A stretch of 64,000 bases of DNA from Amorphochlora amoebiformis (GCA_054601695.1 BAAHQB010000009.1:1517376-1581375); one strand, 5' to 3'. Counted from the first letter of the stretch, positions 1-25,180 are shown. A program made the numbers and translations. Notes: generated from the letters alone by a model not told the origin.

Positions 1-28
1 AATAGTTTTACATTTATACCTATACACA

Positions 29-65
<37 letters not shown>

Positions 66-72
66 CATATAT

Positions 73-110
<38 letters not shown>

Positions 111-111
111 T

Positions 112-170
<59 letters not shown>

Positions 171-176
171 CAATAT
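1..176. repeat. (TA)n microsatellite at left edge
   Basis: About 140 bases of almost pure TA dinucleotides. They lie in or beyond the last intron of the sterol oxidase-like gene, and no coding sequence is visible. Confidence 0.9.
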
Positions 177-190
177 GTTGATATTGGTAC

Positions 191-4625
<4,435 letters not shown>

Positions 4626-4629
4626 CTAT

Positions 4630-4985
<356 letters not shown>

Positions 4986-4989
4986 TATG

Positions 4990-5376
4990 TATAGATGTAT
5001 TCTGATGCGATGCTTACATACGATGCTTACATACGATGCTCACATACGATGCTTACATACGATGCTTACATACGATGCTTACATACGATGCTTACATACG
5101 ATGCTTACATACGATGCTTACATACGATGCTCACATACGATGCTTACATACGATGCTTACCTACGATTGCTTACATACGATGCTCACATACGATGCTTAC
5201 ATACGATGCTCACATACGATGCTTACATACGATGCTGACATACGATGCTTACATACGATGCTTACACACGATGCTCACATACGATGCTTGCATACGATGC
5301 TTACACACGATGCTCACATACGATGCTTGCATACGATGCTTACACACGATGCTCACATACGATGCTTACAAACATT
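4990..5376. repeat. 12-13 bp satellite, cttacatacgatg
   Basis: About 30 head-to-tail copies of cttacatacgatg with sparse variants (ctcac, cttgc, cttac-ac). Read on the minus strand each unit contains GTAAGC, a good splice donor core. Confidence 0.9.
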
Positions 5377-5399
5377 GGCGTGTGTTTGAAATTAACATA

Positions 5400-5403
5400 A
5401 ACT

Positions 5404-5452
<49 letters not shown>

Positions 5453-5491
5453 TTACAACATAAATATTATAGATAAGTTCATACACACACA

Positions 5492-5552
<61 letters not shown>

Positions 5553-5560
5553 ATATACTC
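5400..5560. repeat. Two (TA)n tracts
   Basis: Two TA tracts separated by about 45 bases of ordinary AT-rich sequence. Nothing else seen. Confidence 0.85.
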
Positions 5561-5599
5561 GTACCTGTTCGAAAATAGCCCAGCGATCCCGTTTACGGT

Positions 5600-5930
5600 T
5601 TTGAGGCAAGTTAGGATCCTATACATGTTCTTATGTTAGTATCCTATATGTTAGCCAATACTTAGGCCCTATATGTTACCTAATACCTTACGCTTTTCAG
5701 CTACCTTAGGAGCCTATATGTTAGCCAATACTTTGGGTCCTATGTATTACCTAATACCTTACGATTTGAGTAGGATCCTATATGTTAGCCAATACTTAGG
5801 CTCCTTTATATTAGCTAATACCTTACAGTTTTTGAATAGGTAAGTTAACATCCCATATGTTACGGAAGTCAGGATCCAATATATTAGGTAAGATAGGATC
5901 CTCTATGTAAGGTAGGATCTTATATGCTTG
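5600..5930. repeat. Diverged ~45 bp minisatellite
   Basis: Repeated phrases such as aggatcctatatgttag and ccaatacttagg recur about six times with substitutions and indels. No reading frame is supported. Confidence 0.75.
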
Positions 5931-6049
5931 GAAACGCCAAAACATACACGTATCTCAGTACCCCAACCACTATGCATACGCGCATGTATATATACACACA
6001 AACAAACCACGTTCACATACACACAGGTAAACAAATACACCCATCAATT

Positions 6050-6800
6050 TTCCCGCACATGCGTATGTATGTATGTGCATCAGCTAATGCATATGTATGT
6101 ATGTGCCTCATACATGCATATGTATGTATGTGCATCAGCTAATGCATATGTATGTATGTATATCAGCTAATGCATATGTATGTATGTGCATCAGCTAATG
6201 CATATGTATGTATATACCTCACACATGCATATGTATGTGTTTCAGCTAATGCCAACACGTCACCTAGCAAACCAAGCTCTCTCTCTCTCACACACGCACA
6301 TATGTGTGTATAGCTAATACTAACAAAACATATTGACAAACGTACACATAAGTCGTATGTACATGAGGTAATGCATGTACATGACACATACACATAAGTC
6401 GTATGTACATGAGACAGTGTCAACATCACCTGCTCAACCACCATCAATCACACACACACACATATATATACAACACATACACACATACACACATGTATAC
6501 AACACACACATACTCACACACCACACACAGACACACGTGTGCAACACACACATACACACACAGACATGTATACAACACACTCTCACACACACACACACAC
6601 AGACAGACACACGTATGCAACACACATACACAGAGAGACATGTATACAACACACACATACTCACACACTCACACAGACACACGTATGCAACACACACACA
6701 CAGAGATATGTATTCAACACATACACACAAACACACAGACATGTATACAACACACACACACACACTCACACACACATGTACAAAACATGTTTATACCCCT
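6050..6800. repeat. GCATATGTATGTATGTG repeats and CA/ACAC tracts
   Basis: 6060-6240 holds about five copies of a ~30-bp unit (catcagctaatgcatatg then TATG repeats). 6280-6790 is ACACAC sequence with embedded ATGTATACAAC phrases. The histidine/threonine-rich frames follow from the repeat. Confidence 0.85.
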
Positions 6801-6805
6801 AACAA

Positions 6806-6812
6806 ACTATCC

Positions 6813-6882
<70 letters not shown>

Positions 6883-7156
6883 TAATCTTTAAATTTGTCT
6901 AACCATGTCGGGACGATCTCTGGGCAGGCGATATTTTTGCCAAAAACCTAGCATTATGAATTATGAATCAAAACCCTTACCATTATCTATCAATATACAA
7001 TAGGCGATCTTTTGGCCAAAACCCTACCATTATCACTCAATATGCAATTTTCAAAATATTAATATTTTGTCTGTGTGTATATATATAAATAAATCCGTGT
7101 TATATACATATAACATATATATATATATATTACATATACACATTACATATATTAAA

Positions 7157-7195
<39 letters not shown>

Positions 7196-7200
7196 TTATA
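6806..7200. other. Intergenic, with a duplicated ~65 bp phrase
   Basis: (TA)n at both ends. Between them, 6926-7060 holds two related copies of ggcgat...ttttggccaaaaccctaccattat. A short plus-strand frame (6906-7003, starting MSGRSLGRRY) exists but nothing supports it as a gene. Confidence 0.5.
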
Positions 7201-7620
7201 CCAAAGCGAGCGATAATGAGAGAAGAAGGGATTTGATGAGATATGGGTAATGGGCGAGAGTGAGAGCGGGTGAGACAAAGACACAGGACAAAAACGCCCG
7301 CGACACAGTGAGAGAGACAGACTTAGAGGAACTCCCCAACAGTGTGAGACACAGTAGAACAACTCGAGGACGTCAAAAGAGAGAGAGAGAGAGAGAGAGA
7401 GAGTTGGTCTCAACACAACATCCACTCCGACAGTGTGAGACATTAATATTAGAGGAACGTGAGGACAATGTGTGAGAGAGAGATAGATATGGTCTCAACA
7501 CAATAGCCAGCCGTTTAGTGTGAGACACGAGAAGGTTGCGTGATACGTTGAATCTCTCGACTTGTTGATTTGCTCATCTGAGCCCTCATCATTTGTATGT
7601 GTTATGTTAGAGATATAGGT
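7200..7620. repeat. Purine-rich region with repeated GTGTGAGACA phrases
   Basis: GAGA tracts plus three or four copies of a phrase with cagtgtgagaca and ggtctcaacaca. No gene is supported. Confidence 0.7.
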
Positions 7621-7714
7621 AATGGTTATACATAGTTATACCCATGTACTCTGCGAGCTTAAACACACCACAGGACGTCCAAGTGCCCACCAGATGCACC
7701 CAGAATACCACCTT

Positions 7715-8275
<561 letters not shown>

Positions 8276-8309
8276 GAAGCATAAACAAAGTCAAGGTAGC
8301 TGATGGGGT

Positions 8310-8510
8310 CGATGAGAACCCTAACCCTTAACCCTTAATCCTTACCATACATACATGAGAACTCTAACCCTTAACCCTTACCATACAATATATGATACAT
8401 ACATGAGAACTCTAACTCCTAACCCTTACCAGACATACATGAGAACTCTAACCCCTAACCCTTACCATACGTACATGAGAATCGTAACCCTTAACCCTTA
8501 GCATGATAAG
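8310..8510. repeat. Telomere-like CCCTTAA minisatellite
   Basis: About five units of ~40 bp, each with one or two aacccttaaccctta phrases followed by ccatacatacatgagaac. The motif is near but not equal to the CCCTAA telomere complement at the right end. Confidence 0.7.
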
Positions 8511-8693
8511 TACACATACTTGGTGTTAAACATCGTTGTTTAGGGTTGTATAGTAGCATAGCATTATTACGACAGCGTACCCATACTGCCAGCCAGCGCT
8601 CACCGTATTGGAACGAATGGACGTAATCAGCCCAGATGCACATACCTCCAAACGGAAAGATATCAAATCTAATACATAAATAGGGTACATGTG

Positions 8694-8740
<47 letters not shown>

Positions 8741-8742
<2 letters not shown>

Positions 8743-9008
8743 ACAGCATGTAGAGCTAGCGCGGAACCTATAGCTAGTTAACTACGCAGCGGCTAGCTAG
8801 ACCACCGTCAGTTCCTTAGAGTATACGAGTAGTAGCACAATACTCGGAACCCAAGAAATTCTCGGAACCCATACGGTTTCGGCGGAAGAGAAAGGAAGAA
8901 AGGAGTTATCCGACTACCGCCCAATAGTTATCATAATCATTCGTCTTAATCCAAAAGGACTTGAATCGAACTCTGGGCTACCATCTACTATGAAACTGCG
9001 CTAACAAT
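8741..9008 (-). repeat. tRNA-derived SINE-like element
   Basis: About 268 bp between two (TA)n tracts. Read on the minus strand it starts ttgttagcgcagtttcatag (tRNA A-box-like) and continues to gagttcgattcaagtcc (B-box-like), at tRNA spacing. A near-identical copy lies at 27066-27328, and related heads occur at 17770, 60832 and 61515. Internal RNA polymerase III promoter boxes suggest a SINE; transcription is inference. Confidence 0.75.
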
Positions 9009-9560
<552 letters not shown>

Positions 9561-9599
9561 ATAAATTGTATATACAGTACATCTAGATATACGAACGTA

Positions 9600-10235
9600 C
9601 AATTCGGATATGGTACCGATTGAACATAAAATTACAGTCCTATGCATGATACTAAAATCAACAATAAACTAAAACTAAACCCCGGAGTAACCCCAAAATA
9701 AACCAGAGTAGACCCCACAAAAAACCCCTGAATAGACCCCACAATAAACCCCAGAATAGACCCGAAAACAAATCCAGAATAAACTCAAATCGTGCACAGA
9801 CGTGAGGGTGCACACGCGAGGCAAAGCTCAACACGCGCTGGAGTCTTCCTACGCGCTGGAATCTTCTCACAATCTCAACTGCGCGGTGGAAACATTCCTT
9901 TGTCTTCGATACCCAAATTCTAGCCTACGTCTTCCCCCCCACCCCTTTTAACAAATTGCCACATATTTACAACATAACTGAATACAGTGGAAACTCCTAT
10001 CCGTATCCCCGAGTCCACCTGTGACCCTCGAAGCGTTCGAAAATAACCCGACACCGGCAGTGGTCCGGCACCCTTCGTCGGCTATTCCCGAGATTTCTGG
10101 AGATCTCCGGAGTTTCCAAATTTCCAGGAGAACCCGATTTTATCTCACCAATAATCACACGTGGATGGCTTCCGATAGTAAGGTACCCTGCCCCAAAAGC
10201 TCTCTCCATAATAACCCCGCCACCTCGACATAGCC
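9600..10235. promoter_or_regulatory. Upstream region of the transaldolase gene
   Basis: 9660-9780 is a minisatellite of aaccccagaatagacccc-type units. 9780-10235 is unusually GC-rich for this window and leads to the start codon. It probably holds the promoter and 5' UTR; no specific element was recognised. Confidence 0.4.
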
Positions 10236-18804
<8,569 letters not shown>

Positions 18805-18825
<21 letters not shown>

Positions 18826-19180
18826 GGCGATTGGCAACCTGTAAGGCAAATGGCAACCCTTAAGGCAACTCACAACCTCTAACTCGACTCATAACCTCTT
18901 AACTCCACTAACAAACACCTCTAAGTCGACTCATAACCTCTCAACTCCACTAACAAACACCTCTAAGTCGACTCATAACCTCTAACTCCACTACCAAACA
19001 CACATTCAAACACAACAACCGTCAACGTACAGTCACCACAATCGAGCGGTAAGTCCAGTAACAAACACAACGTACAATCACAACAATAGTTGTCCTCAAA
19101 CTAGCCTGCCAACCACTACGTCCAATCACAACAAACAAATACCTCACACACGAATATCCACATCTTAATTCATATATATA
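18805..19180. repeat. Tandem copies around the transaldolase stop codon, then a CTCTAA minisatellite
   Basis: GGCGATTGGCAACATGTAA, the last coding bases, is repeated at once as ggcgattggcaacctgtaag and then in weaker copies. 18870-19010 continues as cataacctctaactccacta-type units. Confidence 0.75.
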
Positions 19181-19190
19181 TATATATATA

Positions 19191-19661
19191 CCAAACCTTT
19201 GGCTAACCATCCACATAAAAGACTATTCGTTAAAATGTTCCAAACCTGAGTGAATGTGGGAGGCAGAAAGGACTGGTGAACATTCCACCTAGTGAGCGTT
19301 GGTGACTGTTGGACCATTATCGAGGCTTGATCACCCGTCGAGGTGGGGCAACACACCTGTCATAGCTCTGCCGGAACGCGAAGCCAGACCATTCTACCAA
19401 GGGTGAAAACATAAAGATACACATATTTACATATGTATATGTATATATGTGGACAATAAACATTCCGAGGAGTACATATACCTTTGAGGGGGCGTACACA
19501 AATGAATAAAAGAAGTGGTTTTCGAATTTTTCTCCACGAATTCAATATATTTAAAGTGGTTTTTGCAACACTTTCCACTAGAAATAAAAAGAAGTGGTTT
19601 TTCGAATTTTTCTCCACGAATTGAATATATTTAAAGTGGTTTTTGCAATACTTTCCACTAG
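19191..19661 (+). mobile_element. 3' fragment of a Ty1/copia element
   Basis: 471 bp matching 24279-24749 of the complete element: the last ~19 codons of pol (KPLANHPHKRLF), stop, and the 3' untranslated region with four GTGG...CCAC hairpins. Both ends are truncated and there is no LTR. Confidence 0.93.
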
Positions 19662-20160
19662 TGACACATATATCATGGTCTTGAGATAGCGGAATATCTC
19701 TAGTACCTAGATATAATTCTAGATATACATGTAGAGATGAACCATGCTCCTGGCATCAGGGTGTCTCTGGGATTTAGATGATATCTAGCTTAGAGCATTG
19801 TAGTTAAGAATATTATCATGCCTCTCAAATGCTGTAGATGTTAGTGCATTGTGACTCCTAGCTGCTCGGTAATACTAGTAATCATCTAGATCTAGTCTAG
19901 CTAGTAGATATATACTAGTAGTGTATCTAGTGTACATGTACTAGATGTATGATCGTAACTAATCTAGAAATTGAATGATATCTAGGATATAAAAAAAATC
20001 ATCTAGACTGTACATAGAAAATAGACTAGATAGACTGGGCTTTGACTGATCGTTTTCTAGGTTTTGCTGTCGCATCCGATAATCTGGATCCGTGATGTAT
20101 ACACTAGTGCTAGTAGTGTCACAGCGATCAATCCGAGGCTAAGTTAACTTAGACTCTCAG
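19662..20160. other. Intergenic, ctag-rich
   Basis: Ordinary AT-rich sequence with many ctag and tctagat words. No coding exon or RNA gene recognised. Confidence 0.5.
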
Positions 20161-20337
20161 TGTCAGTGAGGGATGAATGTGAAGACAGAATGACGAGACC
20201 GCCGACAAATTAGGTTTTACCGAATTAGTCATATGAGCGGAAGAACAGTTCATTAGTTTAAGTTACCGCTCACGCATCGGCAAGTTACTACGTAATCATA
20301 GACAGATCTCATCTGCATCACCGCCCACTACGTAATA
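20161..20337 (+). repeat. 5' LTR, 177 bp
   Basis: Begins TGTCAGTGAGGG and ends CTACGTAATA. The terminal dinucleotides are TG...TA rather than TG...CA. The following aggtaatgagc may be a primer-binding site resembling the initiator-tRNA type; this is weak. Confidence 0.95.
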
Positions 20338-20341
20338 GGTA

Positions 20342-20518
20342 ATGAGCACTCCCGCTTCCGCCGCAAGCGAACCAACCGCTGCTACCCATGCCGTCATGAC
20401 CCGCTCTGGTCGTGTGGTCACGGGTACGCAAGCCGAGACTAGGGCGACAGCGGAGGAGAAGAAACAAAGAGGAAACCCTCCGTCTGCTGAAAGCAAGATG
20501 GCCCAACACCAAGATTAA
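20342..20518 (+). CDS. Leader/gag N-terminal ORF of the copia element
   Basis: Fifty-eight codons starting MSTPASAASEP and ending KMAQHQD at a TAA. It is in the same frame as the main ORF but separated by two stops (20516 TAA and 20546 TGA). The older fragment in transaldolase carries the same interruption. It may be a short gag N-terminus read through, spliced over, or simply non-coding. Confidence 0.45.
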   Translation: MSTPASAASEPTAATHAVMTRSGRVVTGTQAETRATAEEKKQRGNPPSAESKMAQHQD

Positions 20519-20563
20519 TGTCCACGAGGACGGACACGTGTCATCTGACAATGGCTCGGTGTC

Positions 20564-23500
20564 GTGGACGACTTGAGGACTCAAGTCTACCAAGTCAAGA
20601 AAGATGCCAAAGAACGAATGGCAAAAGGGATCGATTCGATCAGGAATGATCCGGAACCCGGCAGTAACTTCTTTAACAGTTACCAAGGCCGAGGCCGAGG
20701 TCGTAGCCGCTCGCGTGGGCGAGGCTACGGACGCCGGGGGCGTGGACGCCACCCGAGATACCAATGGTGGTATGGAACAAAGAGAAGCGGCTCTAACCAG
20801 CCAGAAAGGAAGCCCAAGAGGCCCAGACAAGCCCAGCGAGGCGAATGTCTTCTCTGTGGTGCTATAGACCATTATATGGCAGCCTGCCCACACTCTGCTC
20901 GCTTTAAGAAGCTGATTCAGGGTAGTGAAAACTCTAGGGCAATGCTAGCGCAGCACCAGGTTGCCTCAGTGATCTCTTTGGATGAGACAAATACCCCTAA
21001 AGGGGGAGCCAAGACAACGAGAGTTGTGACTGCCATGCCCAATGTGCCTCTTGATGACAATTTATCTGATATCATAGATGTGTGTCCTTACATGGTGGAA
21101 CCCAGTATATATATAGAGCACAATATAGTTGCTGAGGTAGGTCATCCTGAAAGAGTGATAGTAGACTCTGGAGCCACCTCTAATTTCACGAATAATATCT
21201 CTTACGTGCACGAGATGCAACCGCTCAAAAAGAAAATACGAGTAAAAGTAGGCAAACAGGGCCACGCATACATATGCCACCACTATGGATATATGTATTT
21301 TGATATGGACCTTGGAGAGGACCGAACATACACCCTGAAAGTGTTAGCCATTTACTCGAAGGACACCACAGGCACATTCCTATCTGTCGCACGGATGGAT
21401 AAGAGAGGAATAAAAATAATAATCCACCAACGTAAAATAACGTTCGAATACGAGCAAGTGCACATAGGTTACGCGGATCTAGCTGGATCGAACCTGTACT
21501 ACCTACGGGGTCAGCCAAAAACCCAAAACAAAATGTACCAGGGGGTACACAACACTATTCTAATCCGCGAGACTGTGCCACTCGAAATGCTGAATCATCA
21601 GCGACTTTGCCACGTGTCTGCAAGAAAACAACGTCAAACGGCGCAACTGGTCCTGGGGATGAATTGCCCCCAGAGATTCAACTCAAAATTGAGATGCATG
21701 ACATGCGAAGTGGCGAATTGCACGAGAATCCCGGTGAGAGGACCCGAAAGAGCCCCTCTGGTCCCAGTAGGGAAGATGGGGACCAAAACCATATATATAT
21801 ATACCTACCACCGATTGAACAGCGACCAAAAGACGCTGCCGGAATCCATAAGGGGATACCATGGATTTGTGGTCTTGGTTCACCATGGATCCCGAGCTTT
21901 ATTTTTGCGCCTAATTAAAAACAAAAGGGAAACGCTTAATACCGTTAAGACGGTTATAGCCACTCTTAAGACTCAATTTGGCGTTTCAATAAATGAATTC
22001 CGAGCCGATGGGGAAGGGACCTACGTATCCCGAGGGATGCAGGATCACCTCAGGGACCAAGGAATACGATGGAACCCCTCGACACCGTATAGGCCGGAGC
22101 AAAACGGAGTGAGTGAGAGAATAATCCAGACGATTATGCGTATGACTCGCGCAATTCTGCATCACGCATCACTCACATACGGATATTGGTGCTATGCCGC
22201 ACAGGTCGCGGCCCACACCTACAATAGACTGAAACATAGCACGCTCGCAACTGCTGTGCCATGGGAAGTTTTGACCAATTACAAACCCAATATATCTTAT
22301 TTTCGTGTATTTGGGTGCATCTGTCTGGTACATATACCAAAAGAACAGCGCCAGGAGGAGACTAAACTCATGAAAAGGCCTTCGAGCCTATATGATCGTG
22401 GTAGATATATGAGATTCGTGGGATACACGAACCAGCCTGGCCAATATATATTGCGTGACAGGAGAGGAAAACAGTACAGACGAATGGTCAACGTGTGGTA
22501 CGAGAAAATGTTCAAATTTCCACAAGAACAAATTGAGGAAAGAAATGATGAAATCAAAAATAACTCAGATGAGCAGCGTGCACAGCAAGAAGCACATGAG
22601 AGCTCACAGCCTAGGCGATCAGCCCGAGAGGCTAGAGGAGTTAGAGCACCACTATATGGACTCGATGACTACATTTTCGAACTTTCCCACCACTTAAACG
22701 CGAGCGTGGCTGATATCAAGTTCGTCCCTCCGAAGGATGACCTATATATATATATGAATAAACAACCCACGGTGCAACAATTGGAGGACATTCCTCTCAG
22801 TTATTATGACGCAATAAATTGCAGGGAAAAGAGTGAATGGAAAAAGGCAATTCAGAGTGAATATGACAGCCTGGTTGAGAACAACACATGGACGCTGATG
22901 TCCTGCCCAAAAGGGGTACGACCATTAACCACAAAGCATGTGTATACGAAAAAGCTCAAACCTGATAATACCATAAGGTATAAAATGAGACTTGTTGCGA
23001 GAGGCTTCAACCAACAAGAAGGAAAAGAATACTTTTTCACCTATGCGCCAACCCTCTCGTTGAATTCCCTTCGCATTATGCTCGCGTTAGCCACCGTGTG
23101 GAGCCTGAAAGGCCACAACATAGACATAACCACGGCATATCTGTATGCGAAAATAGACGCAGATATATACCTGAAAATACCCAAAGGGTATAAGCCCACG
23201 ACACCAAGAGAACACAGGATCATGATCACACCCGGTGAGAAAGTCCTGAAACTCAATAAATCAATATATGGACTGAAACAGTCAGGCCACTTGTGGAACA
23301 AAACACTCGTGGAATTCATCACATCCCTTGGATTCAAACAGTCAGTGATTGACCCGGGCGTATTCACAGTCACCAGATATGGTAGAAAAATGATCCTGGG
23401 AGTGTTCGTGGATGATATACCCATATTTTACGCCGCGAAAAATGATTTGGAGTGGATTCTCCGAAACATAGGGAGCAGATTCAAATTCAAAAATCTAGGA

Positions 23501-24337
23501 CCCCTACATCATTGTCTCGGACTGGAAATTACCACTAATCCAAACGGCGAATTTGGGCTATCCCAAACCAGATATATACAGAGGTTGAGGGAGAAATACG
23601 CCCCAAACACACGAAAAGTACGCACCCCTATGGCCACGGCGTTCGACCCATTTCTGGATTCCGAAAGGGTCGGTAGTACCCGATACAGACAGAAAATTGG
23701 CGCGCTAATTTATTTATCGGTCGGAACTAGACCGGATATTTCTTATGCCATCGGAACCCTGGCCAGATTTTCCGCGGAACCCAAGCAAACCCACATGGAT
23801 GCATTGGACAGATTGATACATTACGTGGTAAATACGTCCACTGTGCGGATACAGTACAGGAGGACGGATACAATGCCCGAGGCATATGTGGATGCCAGTT
23901 TTGCCCAATGTAAGGAAACAGGAAAATCCGTCTCTGGTCACGTTGTCAACTTGGCTGATGGCCCGGTAGTTTGGTCCAGCCACAGACAAAAAGTTGTCGC
24001 AAATTCCACCACAGAATCAGAATATATAGCATGTTCGGAATGCGTGAGGGACGTGATTTATGTCAGAGAATTACTAACCGAATTTGGTGTAAATCTTGAC
24101 AGACCAGTGAACATTAACGAAGACAACCAACCAGCAATTGCAATTGCGACCAAGGAAGGTCTATCAAAGAAAAGCCGCTCGATACGAGTTTCATACCACA
24201 ACGTTCGGTATTCGATACGAGCAAAGGAGGTAAGGCTGATAAAGGTCGCCAGTGAGGATAACGTCGCTGACATACTTACCAAACCTTTGGCTAACCATCC
24301 ACATAAAAGACTATTCGTTAAAATGTTCCAAACCTGA
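20564..24337 (+). CDS. Gag-Pol polyprotein, Ty1/copia
   Basis: An open frame of 1,257 codons; the first ATG in it is at 20617, so the true start is uncertain. Domains in order: Arg/Gly-rich nucleocapsid with a CCHC zinc knuckle (C95-x2-C98-x4-H103-x4-C108); aspartic protease (VIVDSGATSNF, D201); GAG-pre-integrase with CMTC; integrase with probable triad D421, D482 and E518 (D-x35-E, in PEQNGVSERI); reverse transcriptase with FVDD (residues 948-951); RNase H with YVDASF (D1110), TTESEY and EDNQ. No stop or frameshift interrupts pol. Three short (TA)n tracts lie in frame (YIYI at ~411, SIYIEH, DLYIYM). The element looks enzymatically competent. Confidence 0.95.
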   Translation: MDDLRTQVYQVKKDAKERMAKGIDSIRNDPEPGSNFFNSYQGRGRGRSRSRGRGYGRRGRGRHPRYQWWYGTKRSGSNQPERKPKRPRQAQRGECLLCGAIDHYMAACPHSARFKKLIQGSENSRAMLAQHQVASVISLDETNTPKGGAKTTRVVTAMPNVPLDDNLSDIIDVCPYMVEPSIYIEHNIVAEVGHPERVIVDSGATSNFTNNISYVHEMQPLKKKIRVKVGKQGHAYICHHYGYMYFDMDLGEDRTYTLKVLAIYSKDTTGTFLSVARMDKRGIKIIIHQRKITFEYEQVHIGYADLAGSNLYYLRGQPKTQNKMYQGVHNTILIRETVPLEMLNHQRLCHVSARKQRQTAQLVLGMNCPQRFNSKLRCMTCEVANCTRIPVRGPERAPLVPVGKMGTKTIYIYTYHRLNSDQKTLPESIRGYHGFVVLVHHGSRALFLRLIKNKRETLNTVKTVIATLKTQFGVSINEFRADGEGTYVSRGMQDHLRDQGIRWNPSTPYRPEQNGVSERIIQTIMRMTRAILHHASLTYGYWCYAAQVAAHTYNRLKHSTLATAVPWEVLTNYKPNISYFRVFGCICLVHIPKEQRQEETKLMKRPSSLYDRGRYMRFVGYTNQPGQYILRDRRGKQYRRMVNVWYEKMFKFPQEQIEERNDEIKNNSDEQRAQQEAHESSQPRRSAREARGVRAPLYGLDDYIFELSHHLNASVADIKFVPPKDDLYIYMNKQPTVQQLEDIPLSYYDAINCREKSEWKKAIQSEYDSLVENNTWTLMSCPKGVRPLTTKHVYTKKLKPDNTIRYKMRLVARGFNQQEGKEYFFTYAPTLSLNSLRIMLALATVWSLKGHNIDITTAYLYAKIDADIYLKIPKGYKPTTPREHRIMITPGEKVLKLNKSIYGLKQSGHLWNKTLVEFITSLGFKQSVIDPGVFTVTRYGRKMILGVFVDDIPIFYAAKNDLEWILRNIGSRFKFKNLGPLHHCLGLEITTNPNGEFGLSQTRYIQRLREKYAPNTRKVRTPMATAFDPFLDSERVGSTRYRQKIGALIYLSVGTRPDISYAIGTLARFSAEPKQTHMDALDRLIHYVVNTSTVRIQYRRTDTMPEAYVDASFAQCKETGKSVSGHVVNLADGPVVWSSHRQKVVANSTTESEYIACSECVRDVIYVRELLTEFGVNLDRPVNINEDNQPAIAIATKEGLSKKSRSIRVSYHNVRYSIRAKEVRLIKVASEDNVADILTKPLANHPHKRLFVKMFQT

Positions 24338-24569
24338 GTGAATGTGGGAGGCAGAAAGGACTGGTGAACATTCCACCTAGTGAGCGTTGGTGACTGTTGG
24401 ACCATTATCGAGGCTTGATCACCCGTCGAGGTGGGGCAACACACCTGTCATAGCTCTGCCGGAACGCGAAGCCAGACCATTCTACCAAGGGTGAAAACAT
24501 AAAGATACACATATTTACATATGTATATGTATATATGTGGACAATAAACATTCCGAGGAGTACATATAC

Positions 24570-24582
24570 CTTTGAGGGGGCG
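24570..24582 (+). promoter_or_regulatory. Internal copy of the polypurine tract
   Basis: tttgagggggcgt is the same word that precedes the 3' LTR at 25185-25196. It also occurs in the 3' fragment near 19482. A second plus-strand primer site is possible. Confidence 0.4.
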
Positions 24583-24602
24583 TACACAAATGAATGAAAG
24601 AA

Positions 24603-24965
24603 GTGGTTTTTCGAATTTTTCTCCACGAATTGAATATATTTAAAGTGGTTTTTGCAACACTTTCCACTAGAAATAAAAAGAAGTGGTTTTCGACTTTTTC
24701 TCCACGAACTGAATATATTTAAAGTGGTTTTTGCAATACTTTCCACTAGAAATAAAAAGAATTACAAGTGGTTTTTACATAGTTTTCCACTAAAAATATA
24801 GATAAAAGTACCTCAGTGGTTTTCAGATTTTTTCTCCACACAAATAGAAACATAATTTTTTTTATCGAATAATTTTTTTTTCAAGAATCTCAAAAGTTTT
24901 TTTTTGTATATATATACATATACAATTTTTTTTTCACGAGTGGTTTTTCTTAAATTTTTATCCAC
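24603..24965 (+). repeat. Array of seven GTGG...CCAC hairpins in the copia 3' region
   Basis: GTGGTTTT(N)TCCAC-type units start at about 24603, 24645, 24683, 24724, 24768, 24816 and 24941. Each has a short GTGG/CCAC stem and a T-rich loop of about 14-17 nt. The first four form a ~80-bp tandem duplication and the last three are more diverged. The array lies between the pol stop and the 3' LTR. Confidence 0.85.
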
Positions 24966-24979
24966 ATAAGCCGATCAAG

Positions 24980-25003
24980 AATATATATATAATTATATAT
25001 AAT

Positions 25004-25045
<42 letters not shown>

Positions 25046-25120
25046 TATATATACAAAAACACGGGACGTAAACACATCCATCATCACTTTTGTGCAAACC
25101 TCCTAAATTCATATATATGC

Positions 25121-25152
<32 letters not shown>

Positions 25153-25180
25153 ATATATATTAAATATATATAAATTTATA
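24980..25180. repeat. (TA)n inside the copia 3' region
   Basis: TA tracts interrupted by acacgggacgtaaacacatc. This shows that TA tracts are carried within the mobile element. Confidence 0.85.

Noticed and set aside
4990-5376. CRISPR-like array
   Set aside because: Units are contiguous 12-13 bp repeats with no spacers, in a eukaryotic nuclear context.
20318-20893. Minus-strand open frames opposite copia gag (here and at 15138-15614)
   Set aside because: Shadow frames of the GC-rich gag region, with no independent support.
21780-21850. Loss of the first catalytic aspartate of the copia integrase (VHH in place of VDD)
   Set aside because: VDD is not the catalytic position. D421, 61 residues before D482, aligns with the family position.
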